DNA from: Bathynomus jamesi
Lineage: Eukaryota; Arthropoda; Malacostraca; Isopoda; Cirolanidae
Reading direction: 5' to 3'
Assembly: GCA_023014485.1 (NCBI GenBank)
Contig: JAJOZX010012267.1
Span: 40,547-104,546 of the forward strand
Length of the DNA stretch: 64,000 nt
Each line of letters begins with the position of its first letter. The first letter of the stretch is position 1. Positions 13,397 to 23,543 of this stretch are shown in pieces. The notes beneath the pieces were generated by a model that was not told where the DNA came from, ran no database searches, and saw only the letters and a list, made by a program, of their open reading frames with translations. The position numbers and the translations under genes are program-made.

Positions 13397-13624
13397 TTGA
13401 AGTGGAAAAGTCTGTGTTTTGATTGTGGTTATGATGATCTCAGGAATGAGTTCATCTGGTATAAAATTATTTTGGGCATTAAGGGACAACAATGCGAGAA
13501 ACTATTGAGTGTGACAGATTTAAACCTGGATAGGACAATGGACTCGATGAAAAGATCAGAAATACAGGATAAATTCCTCCTAAGAAAGAGCAAACAAGTA
13601 CGATACTACAACAAGGTATTCTAA
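13397..13624 (+). pseudogene. LTR-retrotransposon gag-like fragment
   Basis: The 75-codon frame contains FDCGYDDLRNEFIWYKIILG, then IKGQQCEKLLSVTDLNLDRTM. The order (cysteine/glycine turn, 'LRNEFI', 'ILGI', 'EKLL', 'LNLD') follows the pattern at the end of gypsy-like Gag capsid domains, before the zinc knuckle. No knuckle, protease, RT or LTR was found nearby. The following frame (13,644-13,841) is unrecognised. It is an isolated relic. Confidence 0.5.
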
Positions 13625-14274
13625 AACCAACATTGTTGTTGCAATGGTATATGAAATTTCCTACCGTTCGAGAAAATGGATGCTAATATCAAGTATTACC
13701 TGTAATTGGAATAAGTACGACTGTACGAAAGATATTGGACGTTTAGATACATTTCGAAAAATTATGAAAAATGTTACATCCCATACCACTGAGATGGATG
13801 AAAGAATAAGTAGGAGGAATCATAGTCAAAATAGTGTATAGCTAATGTATAGTCTAACATATAATACATAAAATTCAGTGTAGCCTAACTTAATGACCTG
13901 TGTACAAGATGGCTGATATGTTTCTTTATTTTTTTATTACCGTGCGTTATCAAACAGTCTTAGTAGGTATTTTTCAGTAATATATTTTTTCATGTTATTA
14001 TGTAATAATTTTCAATAATAAAAACCTAAAATAAAGTGATTTACAATTTCCATATTGTTAGATGAATATTCATACGGCAGTACTTGAGAAATGACCAATG
14101 AAAGCGACTGGGGGTTTGTTTACAAGCCACTAAAGCCTGTAGTCACGCCTTGATATACTGTACTCTATGTTGAATTGAAAGTATGATAATTTAATTAGTT
14201 ATATATTGTTAATGCATTATAAGTAATAATTTTTTGTGCTGCCAAACTTTGTAATAATAAAATTCTTAATTGGC

Positions 14275-14612
14275 ATCTCAGCCGTGACGTTGACTTGGTG
14301 GGGGTTGCAAAAATTTGAGGGTGAATGGGGAAATAATTTGACTTAAGATTTTCATTGCTGCGTTCATTTCTGTAGTTTTTTTTGACCGAATAATTGACCC
14401 TCCCAATTACTGAGGGTTCATTTATTTGGCCAATAAAACTATAGAAAAGAGAGCAACAATGAAAATCTTAAGTTTCACATCCGAACCCACTGTATCAAGA
14501 TTTGTGAAGCTTAAGATTTTCGTGGTTGCGTTCTTTTCTATAGTTTTATTGACCGAATAATTGACTTCCCAGCAACGCTGGTGTAGATAAAGTGGGCCGG
14601 TAGGGCTAGTAT
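14275..14612 (+). mobile_element. Helitron-like fragment with 3' hairpin and CTAG end
   Basis: It contains 'aagattttcattgctgcgtt' repeats and ends with a GGGCCGGTAGGG string and CTAG|T at 14,609-14,612. The same string is in the inverse orientation at 20,063. The 5' end is uncertain; an A|TC junction at about 14,275 is a guess. Confidence 0.5.
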
Positions 14613-14636
14613 TAACTGAAGTTGGGCATAACCCCG

Positions 14637-14735
14637 ATAGTATATCTAATATTTTCAGCAGTTAGGAGCAATCATAGACAGGAAAGTATGCCATACTGAA
14701 AATCCCAACCGTACCATGATAGGCTATATTTAAGT
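14637..14735. repeat. Dispersed repeat, partner of 1735-1835
   Basis: See the copy at 1735-1835. It shares 'gttaggagcaatca' and 'accatgataggct'. Confidence 0.6.
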
Positions 14736-14838
14736 ACTTATTGATATGTAATTAATGTCTAGTGAAATTAAATGTACGTACTTATAATATGCATGAGTAA
14801 TTACTGTACTTAACATTTTATTACTGACAAAGTACCTA

Positions 14839-15262
14839 CAGTACCCCCCCCCCCCCCCCCTCCCGATTTATCCCCCCCCATTTGCGCGGTTTCAGATTAA
14901 CGCGGTCCAAAAAATAATCAATTTTTTTTAGAAATAAATAAATAAAAAAAAGCACTGGTGGTTAAGAAGCCAACTCCAAGAGACACTAATGGTGAGTGTT
15001 ATTTTTTTTATTACATCTTATTACTAATTAAAATTTTTTTTTACAGATGAATGTATGTATTTATTTATTTAATTAATTAATTAATTTTTTTTTTGCAGAT
15101 TATTATTATTATTATTGTATTTTATTTTATTTTATTTTACTTAATTTTTGGGATGTTTTGGGGTTGGGGGGCGGGGGGCGTACTTAGCACATATGTTATA
15201 GTTCCCCCAATTTACGCGGAAGGTTCAGGAACGCATCTATCGCGTAAATCGGGGGATTACTG
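14839..15262. mobile_element. pogo/Tigger-like MITE
   Basis: The right end read inward is CAGTAATCCCCCGATTTACG. The left end is CAGTACCCCC with an expanded C run, then ATTTATCCC and GCGCGG. TA flanks both sides. These termini match the style of pogo-group MITEs. The interior is homopolymer-rich and non-coding. Confidence 0.65.
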
Positions 15263-15358
15263 TATTTTTTAGTAGTACGAGACAATTAGGGTGTCAGAGA
15301 AATAATAGTACAAAACTAATTGGTCATGTTTACCTATCTGATATATATATATATATAT

Positions 15359-15482
15359 AAAGAACGACGCTTGTGTAGAAGAGCGTTCCGCACAAGATGA
15401 GGAGGGAGAACGAACAAATGAAAACGCTCTTTTACACAAGCGTCGTTCTTTACATTAATTATACTGTGTGTTGTTTGCAGTT
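15359..15482. repeat. Foldback of the GACGCTTGT family, copy A
   Basis: 'aaagaacgacgcttgtgtag' at the left faces its inverse ending at about 15,452, with a ~45-bp loop. A conserved tail, 'actgtgtgttgtttgcag', follows. The tRNA-like core of copies at 31.4 and 37.0 kb is missing here. Confidence 0.7.
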
Positions 15483-15529
15483 AAAAAAAAATATATATAT
15501 ATAATAATGTGCTTGTTTACACTTCCAAA

Positions 15530-16290
15530 CCGTCCAAGTTTAGAACTCTTCCACATGATAACTGTCATTCAACGCTCGAACTCCATTGGAGCATTGGCAA
15601 GATGCTCTTGTAGAATAGATCCAGTAACGTCTCCGATTCTTTGACGGAGTTCTGCGAGATCCCTAGGTTTGTCACGATACACGAGTGTTTTAATACAGCA
15701 CTATAGATAAAAATTCAAAGGGATTAAGTCGGGTGATTGAAGTTGCCATGCTATCGGTCTTCAACGACCTATCTGGCGCTCAAACCCATCAACATGAACG
15801 GGATTCACCAAAAGTTAACGTTCGGTGTGCCGCGCCGCTAAACTACGTAATCGGTTAATTTTTCTTGAACGATCGTACTCTGAGTGGAGCGAACCAGTTC
15901 AATATGCTACAGACATCTTAATTCCCCAACAAAGGCCATTGGAGTCGACACGAGGATTATATTCTTTCAACAAGATTGGGCGCCTCCTCACTATGTCGTT
16001 ACTATTCGCAACTTTTCCTCAGTGCTGGATAGACTATGGTGGACCGATAGCATAACCATCTCGATCACCCAACATTATCCCTTTGAAATTTTATATATGC
16101 GGATACTTTAAGAAACTTGTTTATTGTTGCAGAAGCAGGAATCTGACAGAACTACGTCAAAGAATCATAAATATTATTGGAGCCATTCCACAAGAGCACA
16201 TTGCTAATGCTTTAACGGAGTTGCAGTGTTGAAATATTCAGTGTAGTGACTGATGATGATCATCTTATGGAAGTGTTCTAAAGCGATACA
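15530..16290. mobile_element. Old inverted dimer of mariner 3' halves
   Basis: The minus strand of about 15,560-15,770 encodes a transposase end: SPDLIPLNFYL, then DLAELRQRIGDVTGSILQEH and a stop. The plus strand of about 15,950-16,231 encodes FFQQDWAPPHYVV, a degraded third-D motif, and DLTELRQRIINIIGAIPQEH followed by a stop. The two halves are head to head and diverged, with several stops. Neither contains a full catalytic core. Confidence 0.65.
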
Positions 16291-16743
16291 TTTTGGAAAG
16301 TGAAACAACGATATACATACATTCATTAACAAGAGAAATAGGACCAATTAAATTATTTTTACACAATTATATCTCAGACACCCTTGGCCTGCATATTCAG
16401 AAATAATTAATGTAGTCGAAAGATATTACAAATTTTTTATTATTTGATCACTTTTAGGTGAAAATGTATAATTTGATCACTTTTGGTGATCATTTTAGGT
16501 AATTTTTTTATTATTATTTGATTACTTTTTAGGCGTAGGGATGTAGCGACCCCATCATCTGCCGAAAGGTGTGCAGCTAGGTCCGCATCTCCTGCAATAC
16601 AAGAGGGGACGGATTGGGCTGGGGACCCATTCTTCCCTCTTTCTCCAAACAAAGGGTAACAATAATAGCCTCGGACTTGGGTGTTATATATAAACTTGGA
16701 CTGTTTGGAAATGTAAACAACCATATATATATATATATATATA
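16291..16743. other. Non-coding stretch
   Basis: AT-rich with short local repeats of 'tttgatcacttttagg' at about 16,443-16,530 and a GC-richer patch at 16,545-16,650. I see no recognisable gene or element ends. Confidence 0.6.
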
Positions 16744-17501
16744 CAGGGTGGGCCGTAAGTTTCCATACATAGGAAAATTTAAACGTTTGTTTTTATGTTT
16801 CAGATACCCTAAGAATATGCGTTTGTAAGATCTTGTTTACTGATGAAGCAAATTTTTACGTCAATGGAGAGGTTAATCGGCAAAACATACGTTATTGGAG
16901 TAATGCTAACCCTAACTGGCTGAGTCCGACGAAGATGCAAGGTGCCGGTAAAGTGATGGTGTGGGCCGGGATATGGGGTGACAGAATTATTGGACCAATT
17001 TTTGTCAGTGGAAATCTTAATGCCGAAAGGTATCTTAACATGTTGCAAGAAGAGATTTTCCCATCCCTGCTAAACGAGGAAGGTAACTTCCCAGTTTACT
17101 TCCAGCAAGATGGAGCTCCACCTCATTATGGTCTTCACGTGCGTCGGTATTTGGATCAGCAGCAGTTTCCGGATGCTTGGATTGGTCGGCGTGGTCCTGT
17201 GGAGTGGCCTCCCAGATCCCCAGATCTCACCCCCCTTGATTTCTATCTTTGGGGGCACTTGAAGGCCATGGTGTATCAGGAAAAGATACGAGACATAAAT
17301 CATCTAAAGGAACGTATCACCAACGCCATTACAAGCATAACGTCAACTGTGCTAATGCGTGTTCATCAACAGTGGGGAACACGTATTGAAATGTGTTTTC
17401 AAAACAATGGCAACCATGTAGAGCATATTATATAAATAAAAATGGTTGTCCATAAAAAAATGTTTATTTTTCCTATGTATGGAAACTTACGGCCCACCCT
17501 G
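16744..17501 (+). mobile_element. Mar-A mariner deletion derivative, copy 3 (best preserved frame)
   Basis: 758 bp with intact inverted termini (CAGGGTGGGCCGTAAGTTTC) between TA microsatellites. It differs from the other copies by a 3-bp loss near 16,825 and by the three-Gln variant. It encodes the open frame at 16,833-17,435. Confidence 0.93.
16833..17435 (+). CDS. Mariner transposase catalytic domain, N-terminally truncated (200 codons)
   Basis: This is the longest intact transposase frame in the window. It carries the DDD catalytic triad of the IS630-Tc1-mariner RNase H-like fold: D in [15 protein letters not shown] (residue 3), D in [17 protein letters not shown], and D in [17 protein letters not shown]. 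There are 37 residues between the second and third D. It ends [11 protein letters not shown] full-length relative (the 45.2-46.5 kb element) has about 150 further N-terminal residues holding the helix-turn-helix DNA-binding region, and these are absent here. A 'tttttatgtttcag' acceptor-like tract lies just upstream, so splicing from elsewhere is conceivable but unsupported. By itself it should be unable to bind its ends. Confidence 0.85.
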   Translation: MFTDEANFYVNGEVNRQNIRYWSNANPNWLSPTKMQGAGKVMVWAGIWGDRIIGPIFVSGNLNAERYLNMLQEEIFPSLLNEEGNFPVYFQQDGAPPHYGLHVRRYLDQQQFPDAWIGRRGPVEWPPRSPDLTPLDFYLWGHLKAMVYQEKIRDINHLKERITNAITSITSTVLMRVHQQWGTRIEMCFQNNGNHVEHII

Positions 17502-17509
17502 TATATATA

Positions 17510-17563
<54 letters not shown>

Positions 17564-18242
17564 ACTGATGATTAGTAAAAAAATAACCAATTATTTTGGC
17601 ACCATTATTTTTTGGATACCCTGTGTATTCAACAGTAAGAGTTATTTTTATATTTTAAATAAAATTACTTTTGAATAACATGTATAAAACCTGTTTTTTA
17701 AAGGGTCGATGTTTTCTTGTAAAAGAAAATAATGTTTGAATAACAAAAAAAAAAAAACGTATCACCTGTGATGATGAACTATTTTCATTTAATAGTAATA
17801 GGAAACTATTTTCATCTATTTATAAAAGTAAAAATAGCAAACTCTTTTTCATGTAACATCAACTGTAAATTATTTTAATTTGATATTAAGTCCTAATCTG
17901 CTTTGGTTTTACTTTATCTTTCATTTTGGCGAGTCGACTGATTTGATTTAAAAGCAAAAGAAATTTATGTAATTTATTTACAACTGCTTTGAAAATTCAA
18001 AATTTGGTTCACTTTAAATTATTGGAATAATGTCTGAACAAAATGAAATTGAAATCTTGAACTAATTTTGTTGTCAAAGAATTTTCTTTTAAGAAATTTA
18101 TGTACGTTACAGCCAGTGTATGTGATGCCAGTCGTTCCAGCGCAAAAACGCTTGGACGTTTTCCAGTTTATGTACCGTTTTCTACAGTACATTACATACA
18201 GCATAGTAAACATTTTTAGATTTAAATTGAAAGTTATAATGT
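17502..18242. other. (TA)n then non-coding AT-rich sequence
   Basis: A TA tract at about 17,502-17,558, then AT-rich sequence. Frames at 18,019-18,259 on both strands show no domain. Confidence 0.7.
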
Positions 18243-18280
18243 GGGTTAGGTTAGGTTAGGTTAGGTTAGGTTAGGTTATC
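18243..18280 (+). repeat. Interstitial TTAGG telomere-type repeat
   Basis: About seven tandem TTAGG units. TTAGG is the usual arthropod telomeric unit, so this supports the taxonomic guess. With anonymous AT-rich sequence on both sides it is interstitial, not a chromosome end. Confidence 0.9.
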
Positions 18281-18485
18281 AAGAACTCATTTTTGATCTG
18301 AAAAGAAGCAAAAATAAATTACATGAAAAACGGTACACAAACTGGAAAAGGTCCAAAAGTTTGTTAATCTGTGAAACAAGTCATTTCGCGTAATTAAGCA
18401 TTACTAATTTAACCCAACTTTGTTGGTTAGGTTATGTTGGTAAAAAGGTAAAAAAAAGTAGCATTTAGGAAGCTCATTTCTCCAC

Positions 18486-18488
18486 GAC

Positions 18489-18521
<33 letters not shown>

Positions 18522-18680
18522 CGCGCGCGCGACCCAAAGGTCACCTTTAGCTCGAACAACAACGGTAAGCAGTCAACTCAACCAAACCCAGGAGCCAGCA
18601 GGCGAGGGCGAACCAGACAGAGCCTAACCGCTCAAAATCTGCCACCGTAACCACTGAGCTACTGGGTGCCCAGGTTAGGT
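18486..18680 (-). repeat. tRNA-like SINE with adjacent (GT)n/(GC)n
   Basis: The minus strand of 18,590-18,675 has a Pol III A-box-like TAGCTCAGTGGTTA and a B-box-like GGTTCGCCC about 40 bases downstream. Further downstream (18,540-18,590, same strand) is a SINE-like tail. A GT/GC microsatellite at about 18,490-18,530 abuts the 3' end. Confidence 0.6.
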
Positions 18681-18899
18681 TAGTACTTGCGATGAGTACA
18701 GTATATATTATTAAAAGTTTACAGTTAGTTGTAAATAATTTGTGATAGGTAACCTTAAAATTCATAATGCAATTATAGAACTTTGAAAACCAGTGAGAAA
18801 TTCAATTTTCTCAATGTTTTCGTTGTTCATATACTTTTCCGAGTTGAAACGAACAAATCCAATTCTTCTAGTTACTTGAGTTTTGAGTATTGTTTATAG

Positions 18900-19107
18900 C
18901 AGTTGTTCTTAAACCCTGGGTCGCCAAGCCATTTTGATTGGGTCATTAAGTTGTCATTTATCATTTATTTATGTTATCCCTAATCATTTTATAATTAATT
19001 ATTTATTTAATTATTTATTACGAGTGAACTATTTGAAGGCATGGATCACCGAGCTAGTCCCGCGACCAGAATTTGGGTCGCAGCCTAAAAAAGGTGGAGA
19101 ACCACTG
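18900..19107. mobile_element. 208-bp hAT MITE
   Basis: The left end is CAGTTGTTCTTAAACCCTGG. The right end read inward is CAGTGGTTCTCCACC. Target duplication: GTTTATAG (18,892-18,899) and GTTTATAT (19,108-19,115), one mismatch. These ends are characteristic of hAT elements. Confidence 0.8.
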
Positions 19108-19229
19108 GTTTATATGATAAATGGAGCATTTATGATATCTTTGTATAAAGGATGATAGTTCCTCGTTTATTTATTTGTTTCATAATCAAATCTTCAGCTC
19201 CCCGTCAGAACAGCGAAATTATTGACGTT

Positions 19230-19401
19230 GGATATGTTTAGTAATTGAATGGATGACCGTCTTCTACGTTCAAATGATGTAGAAACAGCCTGTAGTTCGA
19301 ATCCCACGTAAAGCTGTGGGTCCCTTTCGATATATGACCGTATATGTTACGGAGGAGGTCAAACAACCCCAAAATACCAAAACGCCCATAAAAAAAAAAT
19401 C
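19230..19401 (+). repeat. 5S-rRNA-derived SINE, copy 1
   Basis: The head retains a 5S-like internal promoter block (GTTTAGTAATTGAATGGATG, then ACCG). The 3' module TTCGAATCCCACGTAAAGCT follows, then a poly-A tract at about 19,391-19,400. The order (5S head, GTTCGAATCCC module, A tail) fits a SINE3-type element. Confidence 0.65.
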
Positions 19402-19713
19402 TTTGGCATGGGCGTACGGTTGATGCGGATCTGAAATTTAGTTTCGTTTTCCATTAAAATAAACTAAATTAACGTTTTCTTTTGAAGGTTAAATTATTAT
19501 TATGTGGGTTCACTTCTTTACTAATTGATTTTAGTCATTACATGGTTGTTAAGGATAAACGTCAGGTTCAATTAGCGATGAACATCTTTTAGTATATAGT
19601 TCAGTAATGTAAATGATTAATGATTGTACTGTTGTCCTGATATTATTATTCACAATAGGATGTTTTATAGCGTAATACATCTATTAAAAATTGCCTTTTA
19701 CTATTCAGGGTTT

Positions 19714-19915
19714 CGTCGTGGCAATGTCGTGACACTGCTTTCCATCGATCAGTGAAGCTAAGTGATATGGGCTTGACTCGTAGATGGTTGGAGAATCTTC
19801 TCCACGTTCAGATTATGAAGCAATCCATGGTTTGGATCCCACGTAAAGCTGTACGTCCCCTCCATCATATGACCTTAGATGATGTGAAGGAAGTTAACCT
19901 CATCAACCCACCATT
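19714..19915 (+). repeat. 5S-rRNA-derived SINE, copy 2
   Basis: It starts cgtggcaatgtcgtgac, then has GAAGCTAAGTGATATGGGC and AGATGGTTGGAGAATC in the order of 5S rRNA box A and box C. It ends with the GGATCCCACGTAAAGCTGTA module. It is diverged and lies at the 5' edge of the LINE fragment that begins at about 19,925. Confidence 0.6.
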
Positions 19916-19924
19916 TTTACTCTT

Positions 19925-20058
19925 TAGTAAAATTCTAGTCGTCGATTGTACCAGATTTTGCTCGAAAATTAATTTTCAAATGTTCAAAGATCTAACTAGA
20001 GATCCCAATATTCTAGATTTAGTTGTAAGTACAGGCCTAGATTTAATTGATAATACTA
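19925..20058 (+). pseudogene. LINE endonuclease fragment
   Basis: The frame reads INFQMFKDLTRDPNILDLVV, then STGLDLIDNTS. The 'RDPNILDLV' string corresponds to the conserved region before the catalytic SDH of apurinic-type LINE endonucleases. The SDH itself lies beyond the Helitron complex, in STSDHRQVTLEIK at 22,452-22,490. Confidence 0.6.
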
Positions 20059-20062
20059 GCTA

Positions 20063-20400
20063 AAGTGGGCCCTACCGGCCCATTTAGCTAGACCTGCGGT
20101 GTTGGGGCCTTCGGCCTCGGTATTTGGGGTGCTTGTGGCCCCAGAATTACTCGCGAGTCAATTATTCGGTCAATTAAACTATAGAAAAGAACGCAGCCAC
20201 AAAAATATTAAGCTTCACAAATCTTGATACAATGAGTGCTAATGTGAAGCTCAAGATTTTCATTGCTGCGTTCTTTTCAAGCTAAAGTGGGCCCTACGGG
20301 CCCATTTAGCTAGACCTGTGGTGCTAGGGCCTTCGGCCCACTGGGGGGAGTCAGTTGTTAAGCTTCACAAAAGTTCCTCGTGAACTTAAAGTAAATATTA
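20063..20400 (-). mobile_element. Helitron-like 3' ends, two tandem pieces
   Basis: CTAGCTAAAGTGGGCCCTAC begins at 20,058-20,063, and a shifted second copy lies at about 20,279. Both carry a GGGCCC hairpin next to CTAG, as expected for Helitron 3' termini read on the minus strand. 'aagattttcattgctgcgtt' links them to the piece at 14.3-14.6 kb. Confidence 0.5.
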
Positions 20401-20417
20401 AGCTTTCACTGCCTTAA

Positions 20418-20755
20418 TCTATACTATAATAAGAGAGCTGTCCGTCTGTCCGTCACACTTTCAGAAATTGTTAGAAAAAATTGTATTGCGGGCGGCAATG
20501 TGAAGCTCAAGATTTTCATGACTGTGTTCTTTTCTGTAGTTTAGCAATGGCGGAAGGGTGGGGGTAATGGGGGATGGGTGGGGTAATGGGGGAGGGGGTT
20601 AGCCCCCAAGTTGTATGAATGGGGGTGAGGAGGTTTTGGGAGATACCAGATTCAGAAATGTTGACACAATGTGAAGCTCAAAATTTTCACGACTGGGTTC
20701 TTTTTTTGTAGTTTAGCCTGTCTAACCGTCAGCGAAGCGGCGGGAACTGTACTAC
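20418..20755 (+). mobile_element. Non-autonomous Helitron H1
   Basis: 5' end A|TCTATACTATAATAAGAGAG. Near the 3' end is the hairpin CCGTCAGCGAAGCGGCGGG followed by AACTGTACTA. The expected final G of CTAG is replaced where the palindrome at 20,752 begins. There is no coding capacity. Interior G-rich blocks ('ggggttagcccccaagttgt') are shared with H2 and H3. Confidence 0.75.
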
Positions 20756-21780
20756 ACCTTTTCACTCTCAAATTAAAACAACTGAATTTCAAATTAAAAG
20801 AAATGAATTTCAAATTAAAAGAAATGAATTTCAAATTAAAAGAAATGAATCTCAAATTAAAAGAAATGAATCTCAAATTAAAACAACTGAATTTCAAATT
20901 AAAACAACTGAAGTTTAAATTAAAGCAAGTGAAATACAATTTAAAATATATGAAAGTCAATTTAAAACAGAGATTGTGTAAAATCTGAATGTGCATCGAA
21001 AGCTTTTATTTTATAGCTGGTGGGAGTACTTGGCATCTGAAACACGTTGGCAACATTCACAAGTCCCTAGCAACCGTTGCTATCCATGACTCGACTCTCT
21101 CAGTTACCAAGGACGTCCTCTCTGACCCGGCCAGCTCTCACTCGCTCTCACAGCTGTGTATTTCAAGGTTATTAAAAGAACTGAGTTACGCTTTACTGTG
21201 ATAATTTGGATTATTTTTACAATATAAATTTCTACAGGGTGATCCAAAAGTCTCTCCGCAGTAAGAAACAGCCTAATAGCCTACGCTTTGATAGATGTAG
21301 CCTAAACAAAAGGCCTAATAGCCTAGCTCCCATTATTCAATCATGGACGTGAAATAACTGTGGAGAGACTTTTGGATCACCCTGTAGAAATTTATATTGT
21401 AAAATAATCCAAATCATCACAGTAAAGCGTAACTCAGTTCTTTAATAACCTTGAAATACACAGTTGTGAGAGCGAGTGAGAGCTGGCCGGGTCAGAGAGG
21501 ACGTCCTTGGTAACTGAGAGAGTCGAGTCATGGATAGCAACGGTTGCTAGGGACTTGTGAATGTTGCCAACGTGTTTCAGATGCCAAGTACTCCCACCAG
21601 CTATAAAATAAAGCTTTCGATGCACATTCAGATTTTACACAATCTCTGTTTTAAATTGACTTTCATATATTTTAAATTGTATTTCACTTGCTTTAATTTA
21701 AACTTCAATTGTTTTAATTTGAAATTCAGTTGTTTTAATTTGAAATTCAGTTGTTTTAATTTGAGAGTGAAAAGGTGTAG
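20752..21780. repeat. 1-kb palindrome with a mariner MITE at its exact centre
   Basis: The left arm 20,752-21,234 and right arm 21,385-21,780 are reverse complements apart from a repeat-number difference. The 150-bp element at 21,235-21,384 occupies the turn. The arms contain a 21-bp minisatellite ('aaattaaaagaaatgaattt' plus one base), with more units on the left (about 20,775-20,945). The minisatellite reads as a Leu-Lys heptad peptide, an artefact of the repeat. Helitron H1 ends and H2 starts at the two boundaries. Confidence 0.8.
21235..21384. mobile_element. 150-bp mariner-type MITE
   Basis: It starts CAGGGTGATCCAAAAGTCTC and ends with the inverse, between TA dinucleotides. Both ends are ~28 bp inverted repeats. 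The interior is non-coding. Confidence 0.8.
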
Positions 21781-22343
21781 TCTATATTATAATAAGAGAG
21801 CTGTCCGTCTGTCTGTCTGTCCGTCTGTCCGTCACACTTTCAGAAATTGTGAGAAAAAATTGTGAGAAAAAAATTCAGAAATTGTATTACGGGCGGAAAT
21901 GTGAAGCTCAAGATTTTCATGACTGTTCTTTTCTGTAGTTTAGCAATGGGGGAAGGGTGAGGGTGGGGGAAGGGTGGGGGTGGGGGTAATGGGGGAGGGG
22001 GTTAGCCCCCAAGTTGTATGAATGGGGGTGAGGAGGTTTTGGGAGATACCAGATTCAGAAATGTTGACACAATGTGAAGCTCAAAATTTTCATGACTGTG
22101 TTCTTTTCTGTAGTTAAACAACGGGGGAAGGGTGGGGGTTGGAGGAAGGGTGGGGGTTGGAGGAAGGGTGGGGGTGGGGGAGGGGGTTAGCCCCCAAGTT
22201 GTATGAATGGGGGTGAGGTGGTTTTGGGAGATACCAGATTCAGAAATGTTGACACAATTTGAAGCTCAAAATTTTCACGGCTGGGTTCTTTTTTTGTAGT
22301 TTAGCCTGTCTAACCGTCAGCGAAGTGACGGGAACTGTACTAG
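21781..22343 (+). mobile_element. Non-autonomous Helitron H2
   Basis: It starts TCTATATTATAATAAGAGAG right after the palindrome. It ends with hairpin CCGTCAGCGAAGTGACGGG and AACTGTACTAG|T at 22,343. The interior has tandem copies of a G-rich block and (CTGTCCGT)n near the 5' end. Confidence 0.85.
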
Positions 22344-22440
22344 TAATCTTTAATAATTTCTTTTCAAAATCTTCGATATCAGATTTCAGTTTTTAAAATA
22401 ACTTTTTTGACAGATTCTGCCTCAATTATATTATAGATTT
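22344..22440. other. Short anonymous stretch before the LINE linker
   Basis: AT-rich; possibly degraded LINE endonuclease sequence, but no readable frame. Confidence 0.4.
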
Positions 22441-23535
22441 ATAGATAGATCTCTGTAGGAGACTACTTCTCCACAAGTGATCATAGGCAAGTAACACTTG
22501 AAATTAAAGTTAATAATAAGGCTAGTTTGGAATATGTTTTGGATTTTAAAAGAACTAAATTTTGTGACATGAAATTGCAACTTTCGACCGATAATTGGGA
22601 TGAGACTTTATTGCCAGGTGATATTAATAATAGCACATGGAGTTCTTTTTATAATCACTAGTACAGTTCCCGTCACTTCGCTGACGGTTAGACAGGCTAA
22701 ACTACAAAAAAAGAACCCAGCCGTGAAAATTTTGGGCTTCACATTGTGTCAACATTTTTGAATCTGGTATCTCCCAAAACCTCCTCACCCCCATTCAACT
22801 TGAGGGCTAACCCCCCCCCATTACCCCCACCCCTCCCCATTACCACCAATCCCCCATTACCCCCACCCCCACCCTTCCTCCAACCCCCACCCTTCCCCCG
22901 TTGTTTAACTACAGAAAAGAACACAGTCATGAAAATTTTGAGCTTCACATTGTGTCAACATTTCTGAATCTGGTATCTCCCAAAACCTCCTCACCCCCAT
23001 TCATACAACTTGGGGGCTAACCCCCTCCCCCATTACCCCCACCCCCACCCTTCCCCCACCCTCACCCTTCCCCCATTGCTAAACTACAGAAAAGAACAGT
23101 CATGAAAATTTTGAGCTTCACATTGCCGCCCGTAATACAATTTCTGAATTTTTTTACAATTTCTGAATTTTTTTCTCACAATTTTTTCTCACAATTTCTG
23201 AAAGTGTGACGGACGGACAGACGGACGGACAGCTCTCTTATTATAGTATAGATTTTAAACATTTAGAATCTAGTAATATTCCATTGGGTAAAAAGAGATT
23301 GGCGTAGTCTGTTAAACCTAAATATTGGAACGCTGAAATTAAAAATAGTTTAACGTTAGAAAGGAACACGTGTTTCAAATTTAAAGAAACGGATAATTTG
23401 TCTGGTGGAAATGCATAAATGTTATTGAAAAGGCCAAGCCAAAACTTAGAGAAATTAAGCGCAGCTATGAGCTGTATATAGTGAACCAAATTAAATCAAA
23501 TCTGAAGGAATTCTATAATAGCTATATATAGTGAA
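22441..23535 (+). pseudogene. LINE endonuclease end and linker, split by Helitron H3
   Basis: 22,441-22,657 reads GDYFSTSDHRQVTLEIKVNN and continues to TWSSFYNH. 23,253 onward reads FKHLESSNIPLGKKRLA, a stop, then SVKPKYWNAEIKNSLTLERN. The codon for the H of YNH is completed by the base after H3, so the two pieces join in frame. The last part (ELYIVNQIKSNLKEFYN) begins a tandemly repeated linker. Confidence 0.75.
22658..23252 (-). mobile_element. Non-autonomous Helitron H3
   Basis: On the minus strand it starts A|TCTATACTATAATAAG (right end, 23,252) and ends CTAG|T (22,658-22,661) after the hairpin CCGTCAGCGAAGTGACGGG. It is 595 bp, lies between A and T without duplication, and sits in the LINE linker. 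Confidence 0.88.
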
Positions 23536-23543
23536 CCAAATTA

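Noticed and set aside
13090..13422. Phe/Leu-rich 110-codon frame resembling a membrane protein
   Set aside because: Low-complexity T-rich DNA; no upstream or downstream exon signals and no domain.
18257..18300. Chromosome end at the TTAGG array
   Set aside because: Only about seven units, with ordinary sequence on both sides.
20671..20988. 105-codon frame with a hydrophobic start and Leu-Lys heptads, like a secreted or coiled-coil protein
   Set aside because: It runs from Helitron H1 into a 21-bp minisatellite inside a palindrome. The heptads come from the repeat unit length.
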